The notes under the pieces: model-generated | What the model was told of the DNA's origin: nothing | Databases searched by the model: none | What the model saw: only the letters and a program-made list of their open reading frames with translations | NCBI GenBank assembly: GCA_021234535.1 | Contig: CM037833.1 | Span: forward strand, 27,738,878-27,802,877 | DNA: 64,000 bases | Direction of reading: 5' to 3' | From: Stichopus chloronotus | Lineage: Eukaryota > Echinodermata > Holothuroidea > Aspidochirotida > Stichopodidae | Made by a program: the position numbers and the translations under genes | Shown: in pieces, positions 34,160-46,658 of the stretch | Layout: each line of letters begins with the position of its first letter | Position numbering within the stretch: the first letter of the stretch is position 1

Positions 34160-37100
34160 CTGAAGCAGAAAATAACCAAGAAAGGTTTCAGTTCCATACA
34201 TTATGCATGCTGTCATTTTCACATATATGTTTTAAGATGACGACATTCACACATAATTCCCACAACTGACTCTCATGGGTGACTATACTTACCACTTGCT
34301 AACACTCAAGTGAAAGCCAAACAAGGAAAATCCTGGGCATAGACTGCTAGAAGTTTTAATCAAGTGTTTTCCAAGCTTCATTTAACTATGAATAATTGTT
34401 AACAAGGAGGGTAAGTATATGTCTACAATGTGAATCATGTTTATCTTGCATGACGAGTGATTTCTACAATGTTTCATGTTACATGTACAAACACCAGGAT
34501 GTACAGTAATAGTTACAGTTGTGTTGAAATGACCAAATTCACTGCCACTGGTGCACATGTGCATCTATGGCAGTAAACTATAAACTATGTTTAGTTCATT
34601 AAGCTATACTCAGTATACCTTACAAATCAGAAGTTGTACATCACCTGCAATGCCCGATGTCTTTTTCTGATCATCTTTCTTTAATAAATTTGAATATTCA
34701 GTTGTGTACTAACCCAAACTCTCCACATGATCTTGTATCATTGAATCCATTTCATTGACTTTGGAAGCTCATACTGTATACTGTGAGCTTTTCAAGTAAG
34801 TGGGATAGTACTGTACCTACAGATAAGCCAACCCATCCCTTATGCTGTTTAAACTCTTAGTACAATGAGCATACTGTAATACAGTACTGTACAACATGCA
34901 GCATGCACAGATGAAAAGTTGTACTGTATAATTTCCGTAAGATATGCTCTTTTTTTCTACCATTAGTACATGTCTACATTATACCAACCTTGCAGCAATC
35001 TTTCACATTATTCTGTGATATTTGTGGTAATGAGGATCGAATGTAGGAAAATGAATTAAACATAACCTGACACTGTGAATATAGACACCAATAAAAGGCC
35101 ATGTCCTGCTACTGTGCATAGATAGGTACAGTAAAGAGCCACTTGGATATTAATACCTGGTTCTCATGTGATAAAATCCTACGACCAACCTACTTTGATA
35201 CAGGTCACTACATATTCATCATGACCCCCTTGCACATTGGCCTGGGCACAGCCGTGATTTTCTGAGTCGAGTGTACGGCCCAAATGGTAGTGTGATTCTG
35301 AAGCTACAAAGTGTTGTTTTATGACTAACATTACAGCAATAAAATTAAAGATTCACTATAGAGGTTTTGCAGTGACCTCACATTCCCCATGAAAACGCCT
35401 TCTTGGATGAAAAACAAAGCAACGTGACCGGCTACATACTGTAACTACACAGCTGCATGCTGCGCCGTATCGTACCATACAGTATGTATGTACACCACAC
35501 TATGGTAGATAAGCACTTTGCCTGTTAAAGTCAGTACAAGATGCTCTCGGATTTCCAGGGTTTTGGAGGAACTTCACACCTGTTGGCCAATGACAGTAAG
35601 TGTACGGCAGACAATTTCTTTTTTAATTCTTTAAAAGTGATGCACTCACATTGCACTTCAGGTATGAATGTCACTTCTTGAAATTTTGTGCCTACAAGGT
35701 TTTGAATCTGGTAAAATAGTATCAATGGCACCTGTTTGCATAGTTACAGTACTTCATCATAAAGTGTGGAATTCAGTTGTGACATGTTTTAGAAGCAAGA
35801 AATTCTGACACATATGTTTACCATAGGATTGCAAGTGATATTATTGCAGTGTAATACAGTACAGTAAGTGTGCCGAACAGTGTATGAGAAACCTAATTCC
35901 ATAGTGCTGCAGACCTTCTCCTAATGATCATAAAGTGGGTAAATGTTCTCTAGTATTACAAGTTATAGTTGTAAGTATTGTTCAGTCTAGCTTACTGCAT
36001 TTACAGAATGACATATTTCTCACTGACAGGGACCAATCAGAACTTATTTATGGACCACAATTTACTGTACAGTGTACAGTAAGCAGACATTTGCAAGTTC
36101 ATTTTTACCCTTTTCATGATGATTAGCAGGATAAGTCATATTTCCTGTAGTTTTATAGGAATAATATGTTCAAGCAGAATGCACATTTAGCTGTACGTTT
36201 ATCCAAACCATACACTGCTCACATGTTCTGTGTACTACTTTATAGTAGGCCTACCATCTGTCTTGCTTGGGTGGGACAATCTACTACTGTAGCTACCAGT
36301 ATATATCCAGAAGCTCATGTGACACTGTACTCTGACTTGGTAAGTGTAATTTTTATTGTCATCTATATCTCAATCAGACTGAAAAAAATGTAACAACAAA
36401 ATGGTAGTGGTGCATTGAATTTTAAAGAAGTGTACATTCTGTCCTGTATGTTGCGTTTCTGTTCTGACAGCTTGTTTACAAGACTACTGATACAGGCACA
36501 GTATATAAAACTGCCACAAGATACTTTAAACACAAAATTGACTCAAGTCACCCCATCAAATAGTAATTCAGTTTTTCTTTCAACCAAAAAATCAGTTATA
36601 AAGAGTTTATTTTCTATGTCTCCATCCTGTTGTGACAATAATTTTTGTACACTCCAACATGAATTTCTTATGTTTCTTGTTTACTATATCTTTTCATTTG
36701 TTTCCACTGACATTACAACTGTTTCTGTAAATGAAAGCATGGGAATGCATGGTCCAAATTCTGGCATGTCACAACCCAGTGCTGTGGCTTTAGCTCAAGC
36801 AATCTTCCCACCCCCCTCCAAAAAAGGTTAACTTAATTCTTAAACATGAATACAAATGTTGTTGTTCCGTAGAGAAAGTTTAAAACAACTAATCAATATA
36901 CTGTAGTCTTTTCTATGCAAAAGAGACGAGACAAGATATCACAGAGAGCCATAATTTAATTCGTGAAGCCTATGATTCATTACGATTACAAAGAGAACGC
37001 TGATGCTTTTACTCTGAAATGATATCTATGGCTTCAGTTATCTCTTTGCTATTTTATTGCAAATCCCTGTTATGTGAACCCCAATCGGTACTGTAATTAA

Positions 37101-37453
37101 CAACATGTGTAGGAAAAAAACACATTCAAGGACACTGTGACTGACAGTAGTGTCCCCATATCTATCACATGAGAGTAATTAGAAAGAACTAAACTTGCAG
37201 GCAAGTGTTGTGTTGAAGCCCATTGAGATTGTGGACATATACAGTACAGTACAGTAATTCATTGTACAGTAAATCTCCTAGCATCATGTTGTGCTTCATT
37301 CAAGGAATTAAGTGTGCTTCCTACTGTAATACATACAACTTGGAAGAAGTACAATTTAGTAAAAATATTGCAATAACTGGCATGAAATGTTGGAAGTGCA
37401 CTGTATGTCAATAGAACACCACATGCATTGTCAATTATTGAGCACACGTAACA
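34160..37453. other. Non-coding interval, likely intron or 5' flank
   Basis: No exon recognised. Unusually dense in TACTGTA/TACAGTA words (for example 34784, 34861-34900, 36064-36080, 37238-37270). Short frames on both strands lack domains and splice support. Confidence 0.5.
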
Positions 37454-37461
37454 TGACTACA
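37454..37461 (+). repeat. Target-site duplication TGACTACA, left copy
   Basis: Identical to 38232-38239 on the other side of the MITE; together they define the insertion. Confidence 0.93.
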
Positions 37462-38231
37462 CAGTGGCGGCACCAGAATGTCAAACTTGGGGGGGGGGGG
37501 CAAACTGAGAGCAGGGGAAATGTTGGGAGCAAAGATTTTCGCGCACAGCGCGAAACTGAACGCGAGGCCTTGCGGGTCGGGTCCAGAGGCCCGCCTTAGG
37601 GCCCCTGGTGCGGTCAAATTCCAGAGGCAAAGCCCCGGTGGGGGTCCAGGGGGCTTCACCCCCTGGAAGCTCTGAGGTTTTGGCATATCCCTGGGTGAAA
37701 AAATAAGCCCAGAGAGAGGTATATTTTTTATTTTTACATTATTTATTATTTTGGTTGACCGTACTCCAAGGTTCCCAACTTTTTTCTTTCGGAGTACCAT
37801 TTCAAATTTACGCGGTGCCACCGAGTACACACACACACGCACACACACACATAGGCTACATACACTTCTATTCCATTCCTATATTAAGGAAAACAATGAC
37901 ATTCCTATACTTAGGAAAACAACCACCTACCCGCCCTTCCCTTATACTGGACGGTAAACATTCCAGAGAAAATTAATCTGACCAGGCTGGCCTACTGTCG
38001 AAGTGGCTACGGGCATGATATGAAAACTGGCAGCCTGTGTAACATAAATTAGGCATTTATCAATCATGGTTCCCGGAAGCTGTTCTTATTCAGTCCAATG
38101 CCAATACATAGTTTTGTGATTAAATTAATTTTGGATGAGTACATGATCTGATTGGGGAGGGCACCTGCGGGGAAAAGGAAACAATTTGGAGGGGCAAATG
38201 CCCCCTCATGCCCCCCGTAGTGCCACTACTG
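37462..38231 (+). mobile_element. hAT-type MITE, 770 bp, with 8-bp target duplication
   Basis: Starts CAGTGGCGGCAC and ends GTGCCACTACTG, imperfect terminal inverted repeats of the CAGTGG class. It is flanked by the exact 8-bp direct repeat TGACTACA at 37454-37461 and 38232-38239, the size made by hAT transposases. The interior has G- and C-runs, a GCGCACAGCGCG palindrome and a CA microsatellite (37828-37851). The minus frame 37435-37848 is a GC-rich shadow with no protein match I recognise. Confidence 0.93.
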
Positions 38232-38643
38232 TGACTACAACTCAAACTACCTACAACGTGGTAGTACCAGTACCATACCATGGCCACTGGTAGCCAGGTA
38301 TCATTTCATGATTGTGACATTCTGTGATATTCTGTGTCATGGACAGAACCATTTGTGCAATTTAAACATTACTCAAAATAAATGACTTAAACATTTATTC
38401 AGAATCAGCCTCCCTTAAATAAACCTATTACTGTAGGACTGGAATTGTTCTGAATTTTGGTATGGTACAGTAGTGGTCCCTTTGGTACAGTAAACAAGTT
38501 ATTTTCAGGATCCATTTTTACATTCACAACGTTTTGAAGCTTACAGTAGCTTTTACATCTTATACTGGGAAATTCATGTTTAAGAGCCTGTGCCTGTAAA
38601 AGTGTACCATCTTGTGATACATGGGTCCTCAGATCAATTGGGT

Positions 38644-39432
38644 CCACCATCTCAGGTGCACTCTATATGGATCCCAAACAAGGGGCCCATATACGATGGC
38701 CCATATGGGATTACATATGGATTGTCACATATGATCTAAAGACTGTTTCCTGATATTGACTGCATCAAATGTTTTATACCTACTGCAGAGTATATATAGG
38801 GCCCATATAATATTGCACCCAAGACTCTTTAAGTCCATATATGAGTTAGCCCATATGACCCACATGTGATGGCCTGGGCCCTGTGTGGGCATATGATATG
38901 GTTTAGACCATATCATGCAGAGGGGCTGTTTTCCCATACCAAATCAGGGCCACAGCCCTGGTAAAATATCTAGGGGGCATTTCAAACACTGCCTATGTAG
39001 AGTGCCACCATCGCTTAACACGTGGTGCATGTACAATCTGAAAATCCCAGGTGGAAGTTGCCCTCCTTGTCCCCCTGCAGCCCCTCCCCCTTGTCCCCAG
39101 TTGCCCATCTTGTCCCGGCAGGCTACAGCCCAGCGAATGCTAGTCCAGTGAATTTCCACATTGCAGTGACCAATTAGTGTCTTTCCACATGGTAAGCTAC
39201 ACATATTGGCCAACCCAGTAAATGCCCACAAGCATTGGCCCTGGTTTCCCCATATCATATGGTATCCATATCGGCAAGCCTATGTGTTACCCACATGTAG
39301 CCGCCCAGATTTCCCCATGTGCTTTCCATTTGATAGGCTACTGATATGTGGCAACCCATGTGCAATCCCATATGGGCCATCTCATATGGGCCCCTTGTTT
39401 GGACCCCATATAGAGTGCATCTGAGATGGTGG
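38644..39432. mobile_element. Foldback element with long inverted ends, CATATG-rich (789 bp)
   Basis: The left end CCACCATCTCAGGTGCACTC is the near inverse of the right end GAGTGCATCTGAGATGGTGG. The inverted homology continues inward about 65 bp (CTCTATATGG.., AAACAAGGGGCCCATAT, GATGGCCCATATGG). The interior is filled with further CCCATATGGG, CATATGATATGG and CACATGTGATGG words, so it can fold at many scales. It carries no ORF with a domain. The target duplication is unclear. Confidence 0.85.
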
Positions 39433-39436
39433 CCCC

Positions 39437-41565
39437 GATGGCTCAGGCTAAGCCCATAAGAATGTACTGCAGGATTCCACCTGGAATACATTGTGTGTAA
39501 CTTAGTTCACGCACACACTCAACAGAACAAACACTGGTACTGTATAAACTGCCTTTATAACCAAATGTAACAGCTTGTTTTTGGTCAGTATGAGCTTTCC
39601 TTTTTTGTCTAACACAATCCCAATGCCTATGATCTTGTATACTTGCAAGCACTAAGACCATGAAGAAATCATTGTGGATGTTTCTGGGACAGATTTTCAC
39701 CCAAGATTCTTGACCCAAATAGTGCATGTGTGCTACACTGTAGTATACGAAAGGCATTTCCAGGCCACATTGTGACCTTTGACCCTGGATATTGTTCAGA
39801 GCCATGTGAGTCCCACTCTGATTTTACATGGAATGTGTCGAAAAGTGCCCATACACACATGAACTACTTAGAGTTCACTGGGACAATGTTAGCGCATGCA
39901 TTCGTTTGTACATCCCCCAAACGCAAAATTGCCCAAAATAGTGGAAATTGGCAGCTGGTATGACCTTTCACCTTTCTTAAGTTCATGCACCAGCTTGGTC
40001 CCATTACTTTTCCCACTGATTCTCAGTGCTAAACAAACATAAAAGCAAGCCAACCATGAACAAAAATTCAATTGGAACTTGATGGCGTAGGTGTATATTT
40101 GAACAAGAAAATGGCACAATAAGCTGTTTTGTGTGTACTTCAAGGGTAAAATGCTTGTAATATCAATACTTTGAGAATTTTCAATTTTTTTTTCTCTTCT
40201 AATTGCAGAGATCCCATGTTTTTTTCTTCATTTATAAGGAAAGGGGGACTGTGCCTACAACTTGCTGTCACTCTGGTCAAATTGTGACGTTGGTACGTTG
40301 ACCCACAGAGGCGCGAAAACGCAACAAAATGGAACATTTTGACCTTTGAGCTCACTTTTCTCCATGCGCCGAGATCCCATCAGTTTTTCACTTGAAATTG
40401 ATTAAGGGCTTTGAGTTCTATCATATAAAGTTGTTTAGTTCATGGGATCTCGTTGGCGCATCAAGTTATAAAGTCTTGAAAACATCACGAGGGCGCTGTT
40501 CGTCACATATTTAGGTCCATTTAATGCAACGCGCCAACAAGATTCCCCCGATTTTTCTTTTTATTTATGCTATGTATCACATTGGTGGTTTCAAAATATG
40601 TTTTCTTTTCTTTGGGATGTGACTAGCGCACAACTCTACACCTACGGGGATAATGCGAACCACAAATTTGATTTTTTTCACATTAAATTTCAGTATTTTT
40701 TTGTAGCTGCCCCCGAAATGCGGCTGACCTAATAATTTAATTTTGGAACTTTGGTATGATGATGTTTGTTTGCAATTTTTTAGAAGTTGATCTGAGGACC
40801 AATGTATCACAACCCCCCCCCCAAAAAAAAAAATGGTACACTTTTACCGGCACAGACTCTTAACAAAGAAATTTATCAGTTTCATGGACACAACATTTCC
40901 CAATGTTGTGGATGGGACAACAGTAACATGTACAGCCTTCTGGGTTACAGTCTCCTTGACAATAATTACTGTACTACAGTACATTACCAATGACCAAAAG
41001 TGTGGACTCTGGGATGTACAGGTATGAGTTGATCTACGCTGTAAAATAATATACCCTATGTTCGACCCCCTCACTACTACTGTGCAACAGCTGCAAAGTA
41101 TAGGGACTGGTGCACTGCATGGTACCATTTGACTAAAATAGTATAAATCACCGTCAGGATTCTGGTTGTACAGTACAATGTACAAGATCCATGCTGTCAC
41201 TTTCTACAGGATGTTTTCCAAGACAACCTACCACCCCTCCCTCTCCTATAGTTATGCAAGGTCCTCAATGCTGCCACTTGGTGCAACCCTGGGAGTTTCA
41301 CTAAATAACCTGATAGACACTATAACTAATGTACAGCATGGACTGTGATTAGTTGGTCACGCTATACTGTACAGTAGTAGACTTGAAGTTGAAGAGATGA
41401 GAGCTCACACTTACTGAGTAACATAGTAAGCTTTTTAGTAATGGATACATTAAGAAAAGAACTTACTGTAACTTGCTATCATGCATTTTACATTGCAAAT
41501 TCAGGTTTGGGGCAATATGGGTGCAAAGTTACAAAGAGTTAATTTTATCCCTGGCTTTTATTTTT
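39437..41565. other. Non-coding, with a GC-box-like inverted repeat
   Basis: No exon seen. At 40373-40388 GCGCCGAGATCCCAT and at 40443-40459 ATGGGATCTCGTTGGCGC form an imperfect inverted repeat, and related words (GAGATCCCATG at 40208, GCGCCAACAAGATTCCC at 40531) lie nearby, probably ends of nested decayed transposons. A short poly-C/poly-A run is at 40812-40831. Confidence 0.5.
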
Positions 41566-44500
41566 GGGCAATTCCGTAAACTCGGACGTACATTTCACAC
41601 ACTTTGTTCAACCATATCTCAGTGGCTGTAAATAGGAGACAACTTTTCATTTTGGTTCTGTGGAACACCTGGCTTGTATGGTTACTTTATGGTATATCAG
41701 TCCTTGTCCCTCTGAAGAAACCACAGAAATATCCCAAAAACCTCCCTGTGACGGACGTACCCACAGAAAGTGACTTTTTCAGATCAAAATTCTGTTATAA
41801 TTATTTCTGTGATTTGGAATGGTGTACAAACTAAAACTACTATAGACACTATAAAGGAGACTCTTTACTATGTATATCAGTAACAACCAGTTTAAGTCTT
41901 TGCCATTTTCCTCTAGTATTTTTAAAAAATGTCCTTGTGACGGACGTACAAATTTTTGTGACGGACGTACATTTGTGAAATAAATCAACAAGTGTACGTC
42001 CGTCACATACAAAAAAGCTACTTGTTATACTTGAAAGTTAATTTTTGACAGGGTTCCTCAAAGAGCTACCAGTGTTTACAGTTGTAAAGAATGCTGCATC
42101 TTTTCTGTGTGTCACAATATGAACAACCAAGATGAAAACAGTGAAAGGTACTATATACTTACTGTAGCAGATTACACACTTCAAAAATTTACGTTTGTCT
42201 CATTAACAGTGTATTTCGCTTAATACAGTGTTAGTGTTGTTAGTGTTAGTACAATCTAAAGAACCATACATGTAACATGTATAAAGAACATGAAAATTTG
42301 TTTTCTCCTTCTGCTTGGAATGAACACATTTAACACTTTGATGAAACTTTACTTGAACTTGAAACAGTAACAATGTGAACTAAAACAAAGCATAGAATTT
42401 TCTTGAGGTTAAATTGCCGTATGTTGCCAACTGGAACAGGATGTCCAATTTTTTTTTCAAAATCTGGTCTTCGAAATAATAAATTTCATCAAGTTTGCCT
42501 GTATACCATTTCCAATTACTCCCTAACTTACAGTATGCATTACTTTAACTTGAGGCTCATCATCAGCAAATCCTGAAATTTCACCAGGGAAGGTGTTCTG
42601 CATGCATTCAGCAAGCACCCAGTCCCCTATTTGTAAGTCTTTTCTAATATTCCGACAATCTACTGGATCCAGTGTTGTAGTCACCGTAGCAGGATCTAGT
42701 GGAGGTCTTCTACAGTAGCAGTCACGGTCATTTTCACACAATTCTTCCACCTCTTCCTCAAGCTCACCATCACTGTCAGTCTCACTGGGCTTTCGTATGA
42801 GTACAGTACTTTTGTTAAGGGAGTCAGATGTTTCAGCAATTAAAAGGTTGTTTTGTCCTGTTGGCTCAATGGAATGCACTTTTTGTGTGAAACGAACAGC
42901 AACTGTGTCCTTCCAGGAACCCTCTAGAGGTGCCTTCTCTTCCTGGATTTTGCTAACTGGAATAAAAGCAACATGGATGCTGGCGTTTCTGAGTTTTTCC
43001 CTACATTGCAGTTGTTTGAGTATTAAAAAAGTGTGTAATCTGCCTACATTTGAGGGACCTTTCATTTCAAAACACTTGAACACTACACAACAGTGTCCTT
43101 GATATTCAGGGTACTGCTCACTACTCCACCACTCCACAAGGATATGTTTTTTTTTTTTTTTGGTACTCTTAAACACACTGAGTAAATTTAAGTGGACTAC
43201 AGTATTGTAGGTATGACTAGAACAGTTCTGTATTAGACCTAGACAGACCCAAATTAAGGGTCATACTTCCCTAGACATTGGGAATTCTGGTCCTGGTCCT
43301 TCTAGCACCTCCATTAAACACAAAAATGATAAAAACTTTGTCTCTTCAAAGACATAGGCCTACAGGTTTATTGCCCAAGGAAAACTCGCCTAGAAAAACA
43401 CGGTGCATGATTTTAAAAGTACTACTATTGTAATCTGAGCATGCCACTGCATGTGCTGTGGAATTAATGCCACAGTACATTTTAAACTTCACTGAATCTA
43501 AACATACTGTACCATAGATCAATCAGAGTGGCTTACAGTATGCTGGAAGTTGAATTTTCTCATATATTGTTTCAACATGGAGAGTATCAATCAGAGCACA
43601 GTCACCAACAGTAAGTTCAGAATTTGCCATGTACTGACCTACTGCACATCTATAGGCACACTGTGTCTTTGGGGTGATGGGATCTTAATTGCCTTTCATC
43701 TTATATCTCTCAACTGAAATTACTTGACCAGCTTCTGTTATAGTGATAAGGTCATTTCAAATGTGCACTGATCACTTAACATTTGGCATACCACATTAAC
43801 TTCAACTACGCAAAACTTAGACCCCTAGTTTGTTGAAATATCTCAAGTAGCTAGAAAGGGTCTATCAACAGGACCATGTTAAAGAGCACCTATCATTTGC
43901 TTTCACTTTCGTCTTCCCAGCACACTAATTTACGTGATGAAAAACAACTTTGTACTTACATTCACAGTACTGACGGCTGCTTCTTGTATGCTTGCAACTT
44001 CTCAGCAAACAAGACAGCATTGATTGATGAGTGTTGATTGCTTGATGTTCATAGCTTGATGACCAAATACATGAAAGTGTTACTTCTACACAGAAGCATA
44101 CCATATTGTGCATTTGGTCAAACGCCATGCATGTGGTTCTTTGTCATGCTAATCTTGCAAAGCACCAACCAGTGACAAAAGTTATGACAGTTGGCACTAC
44201 ATGCATAGTGAATCTAATACTTCTCCTCAACCTCTATGTCAATGGAACAGCAAAAAATTACCCAGTGTCTGTGTTAAAGGGCTGTTTCATTACTTTGAAA
44301 GGTGATGTTGAGACTAAACAAGCTGATACTTGGAGGCAAAGTCTAAGAAAATAGTGTGACGGACGTACATGTGACGGACGTACAAAAAATAAGTACGTCT
44401 GTCACAGCATTTTCCAAAAATATAAAAGGCCAGGGATCAAAGCCACAACATGTAGTTTTTAAGCATACCAAATATGCATTGCATTGTGAATGCCTCAAAT

Positions 44501-44923
44501 TCTGAGTACTTGCTTCTATATGAAATTTTAAAAAATGTCATTTTTCTGTGACGGACGTACATGTAATAATGGACAGTAGAAAAATTGTAATTTTTTGGAA
44601 AATTGAAAATCTCTGCAATTTTGTCAGTTTAAAAACTAGACCTTTATATTACATCCTTGAATCAAATGCAAGAACATTTAAACCTCTGAGGATATACAGG
44701 CCAGAATATGCGATTTGCTTTTGGGTGATTTTTATGAAGCAAATTTGAGATTTTACAGTTGACTCGCAGACTTAAATTTTGTGACTTAACCCAATGTTCT
44801 CTCACAAAATGTGCAGCATATTATGAACCTAGACAGTTTTAGCTTTCATTTGATACCCTACACGTAATGATTCAACGTTTTTTAATTTTTGGTGGAAAGG
44901 TTTACTAGTTTACGGAATTGCCC
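41566..44923. mobile_element. 3.36-kb DNA transposon with GTGACGGACGTAC subterminal repeats
   Basis: Perfect 17-bp terminal inverted repeats: GGGCAATTCCGTAAACT at 41566-41582 and AGTTTACGGAATTGCCC at 44907-44923. TTTT adjoins both ends, perhaps a 4-bp target duplication. The 13-mer GTGACGGACGTAC occurs at 41748, 41937 and 41958, inverted at 41994-42006, then at 44356 and 44371, as a one-mismatch inverse at 44393-44405, and at 44548. The left end also begins CGGACGTAC at 41583. Clusters near both ends look like transposase-binding arrays. The centre carries a minus-strand ORF (42532-43176). I cannot assign a superfamily. Confidence 0.88.
42532..43176 (-). CDS. ORF exon inside the DNA transposon, unknown protein
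   Basis: A 217-codon open frame ending at a good donor (CATACT|GTAAGT at 42531-42530). The N-terminal part has a low-complexity lysine run caused by poly-A, then WWSSEQYPEYQGHCCVVFKC. The middle has an acidic patch (SDGELEEEVEELCEND) and a cysteine pair CYCRR. The end, QIGDWVLAECM, PGEISGFADDEPQVKVMH, resembles a small beta-barrel motif ('GDWV.....PG.V....D..V.VMH') found at the end of many uncharacterised animal proteins linked to transposons. No DDE triad is visible in this exon. It lies wholly within the inverted repeats, so it most likely belongs to the element. Confidence 0.6.
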
Positions 44924-45314
44924 TTTTGATGCTCTAGGTGTTCCGTGTTCTTAAAAATTAAATGGACAGTTATGGCTAAAGTATGTGGTATACATTTATG
45001 TGTAAGACTCTATCAATTGTCACTCATAGAGGGGGGTGTTGTTCATTTGTTAAGAGTCAGACCTTGGGTCATCTTTTGTCTTTGAATGTCAAACAGCTTT
45101 GCAAACAGGTACGTAGGGGACAACGGATCACGATGTAAGCACCGGTCCGTCTTACAAACATTGTCGAACCAACAGCAAAGTGTTTATACTGTAGGGGCAA
45201 TGTTTTCAGGGACCCTTTTGGCAGTTTCCCAAAGTTTGAAAGCAAAAAAGTCTGCAAACAGTGCCAAATTTGTCTTTGACTGAGTCGTTTCTATTCAGTT
45301 TGTGTATGTTCAAG

Positions 45315-46645
45315 AGAAGGATTTGCAATTTTGAAAGCGATGCAAAAATTCCTTAAAGGCCTACAGTATATTTTAAAATGGCCTATATCCTGTGTTGGTA
45401 TTAAAACACAATTTATGACCTAAAATGTTCTTCAAATTTGGCAGGAAAGTGTCACAATCATAAAAAATGTCCTCTCCTGACTTGTTTGCATTCATTGATA
45501 CCTAATATGTTGATATGTTATCAAAAAATGTGCACTTGAAAGTGATAAAAAAATTTAATATTTTGGACAGGGACAACTTTACAGGCATGGTGGTGTAGCA
45601 CACAAAATTTGTTCACAAAAATGTTAGGAATTTTTCAACATAGTTTACACAAACGGCCACAAAACAGTAAAAACTGTCTTTTCCTGAATTGCTCGCATTC
45701 ATCGGTACCTTTTTTGTTGATATGTAATCAAAGGATTTGCAATATAAAAATGATAAGAATTTCTAATATTTCTAGTTGGACTACTGAGTGGAGGCCTATA
45801 CAGGTATCTACTGGTGTAGCAGACAAAATTTCTTCACAAAAAACCTTCTCCAAATATTACATAAAAGGTCACAAAACAGGATGAACTGTCTTCTCTTGAA
45901 TTGTTCGCATTAATTGGTATCTAATATGTTGATGTTTAATCAGAGGATTTGCAATATGAAAGCGATAAAAATTTTTACATTTTAGATTCAACTACTGTGC
46001 TGTGGGCCTATATGTATTGGTGTAGGAGACCAGATTTCTTCACAAAAATGGTTAGAAATTTCTCCAAATTCTAGATAAAGGCCACAAAGCAGCAAAAATT
46101 GTCTTCTCCTGAATTTTTCGCATTCATCAGGTACCTAATTTGTTGATATTTAATCAAAGGAATTGCAATATGAAAACGATAAAAATTTCTAAAATTTTAG
46201 ATTGGACTACTGTGCTGTGTGCCTACTATTGGTGTAGCAGACCAAATTCCTCCACAAAATTGTTCACAATTTTTATAAATTTTACACAAAAGGCCACAAA
46301 GCAGCAAAAACTGTCTTCTCCTGAATTGTTCGCACTCATCCGTACCTAATTTGTTGATATTCAATCAAAGCATTTGCAAATGAAAGCGATAAAAATTTCT
46401 AATATTTTTGATCGGATTTCTGTGTTGTGGACCTATATCTATTGGGGCAGCTGACCAAATTCCTCCACAAAATTATTTGGAATTTTTATAAATTTTTCAT
46501 GAGCACAAAGCAGTAACAATGGTCTTCTCCTGAATTGTTCGCATTCATCGGTACCTAATTTGTTGATATTTAATAGAAAGGTTTTCAATATGACAGCGAT
46601 AACTATGCCTGATATTTCCTACTGGCCTACTATGTCCTGCAGTGT
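45315..46645. repeat. ~210-bp tandem repeat array, about six copies
   Basis: The phrase 'gtcttctcctgaattgttcgcattcatcggtacctaatttgttgatatttaatcaaagg' recurs with its GCATTC word at 45488, 45695, 45907, 46120, 46332 and 46541 (spacing 207-213). Each unit continues '..atttgcaatatgaaagcgataaaaatttctaat..' and '..gtagcagacaaaatttcttcacaaaa'. The array ends a few bases from the donor of the propeller exon. No coding frame runs through it. Confidence 0.93.
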
Positions 46646-46658
46646 TTAGTATACTTAC

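Noticed and set aside
34285..34400. Minus-strand ATG with a GTAAGT donor at about 34285 as first exon
   Set aside because: The open frame leaves in phase 2, which does not fit the phase-0 entry of DF0.
35531..35731. Minus frame with a lysine-rich helix, tested as a 5' exon of the death-fold gene
   Set aside because: No donor giving the phase-0 exit needed to join DF0 at 34159.
37435..37848. Proline-rich 137-codon minus ORF
   Set aside because: Lies within the GC-rich hAT MITE and crosses its poly-G and CA tracts.
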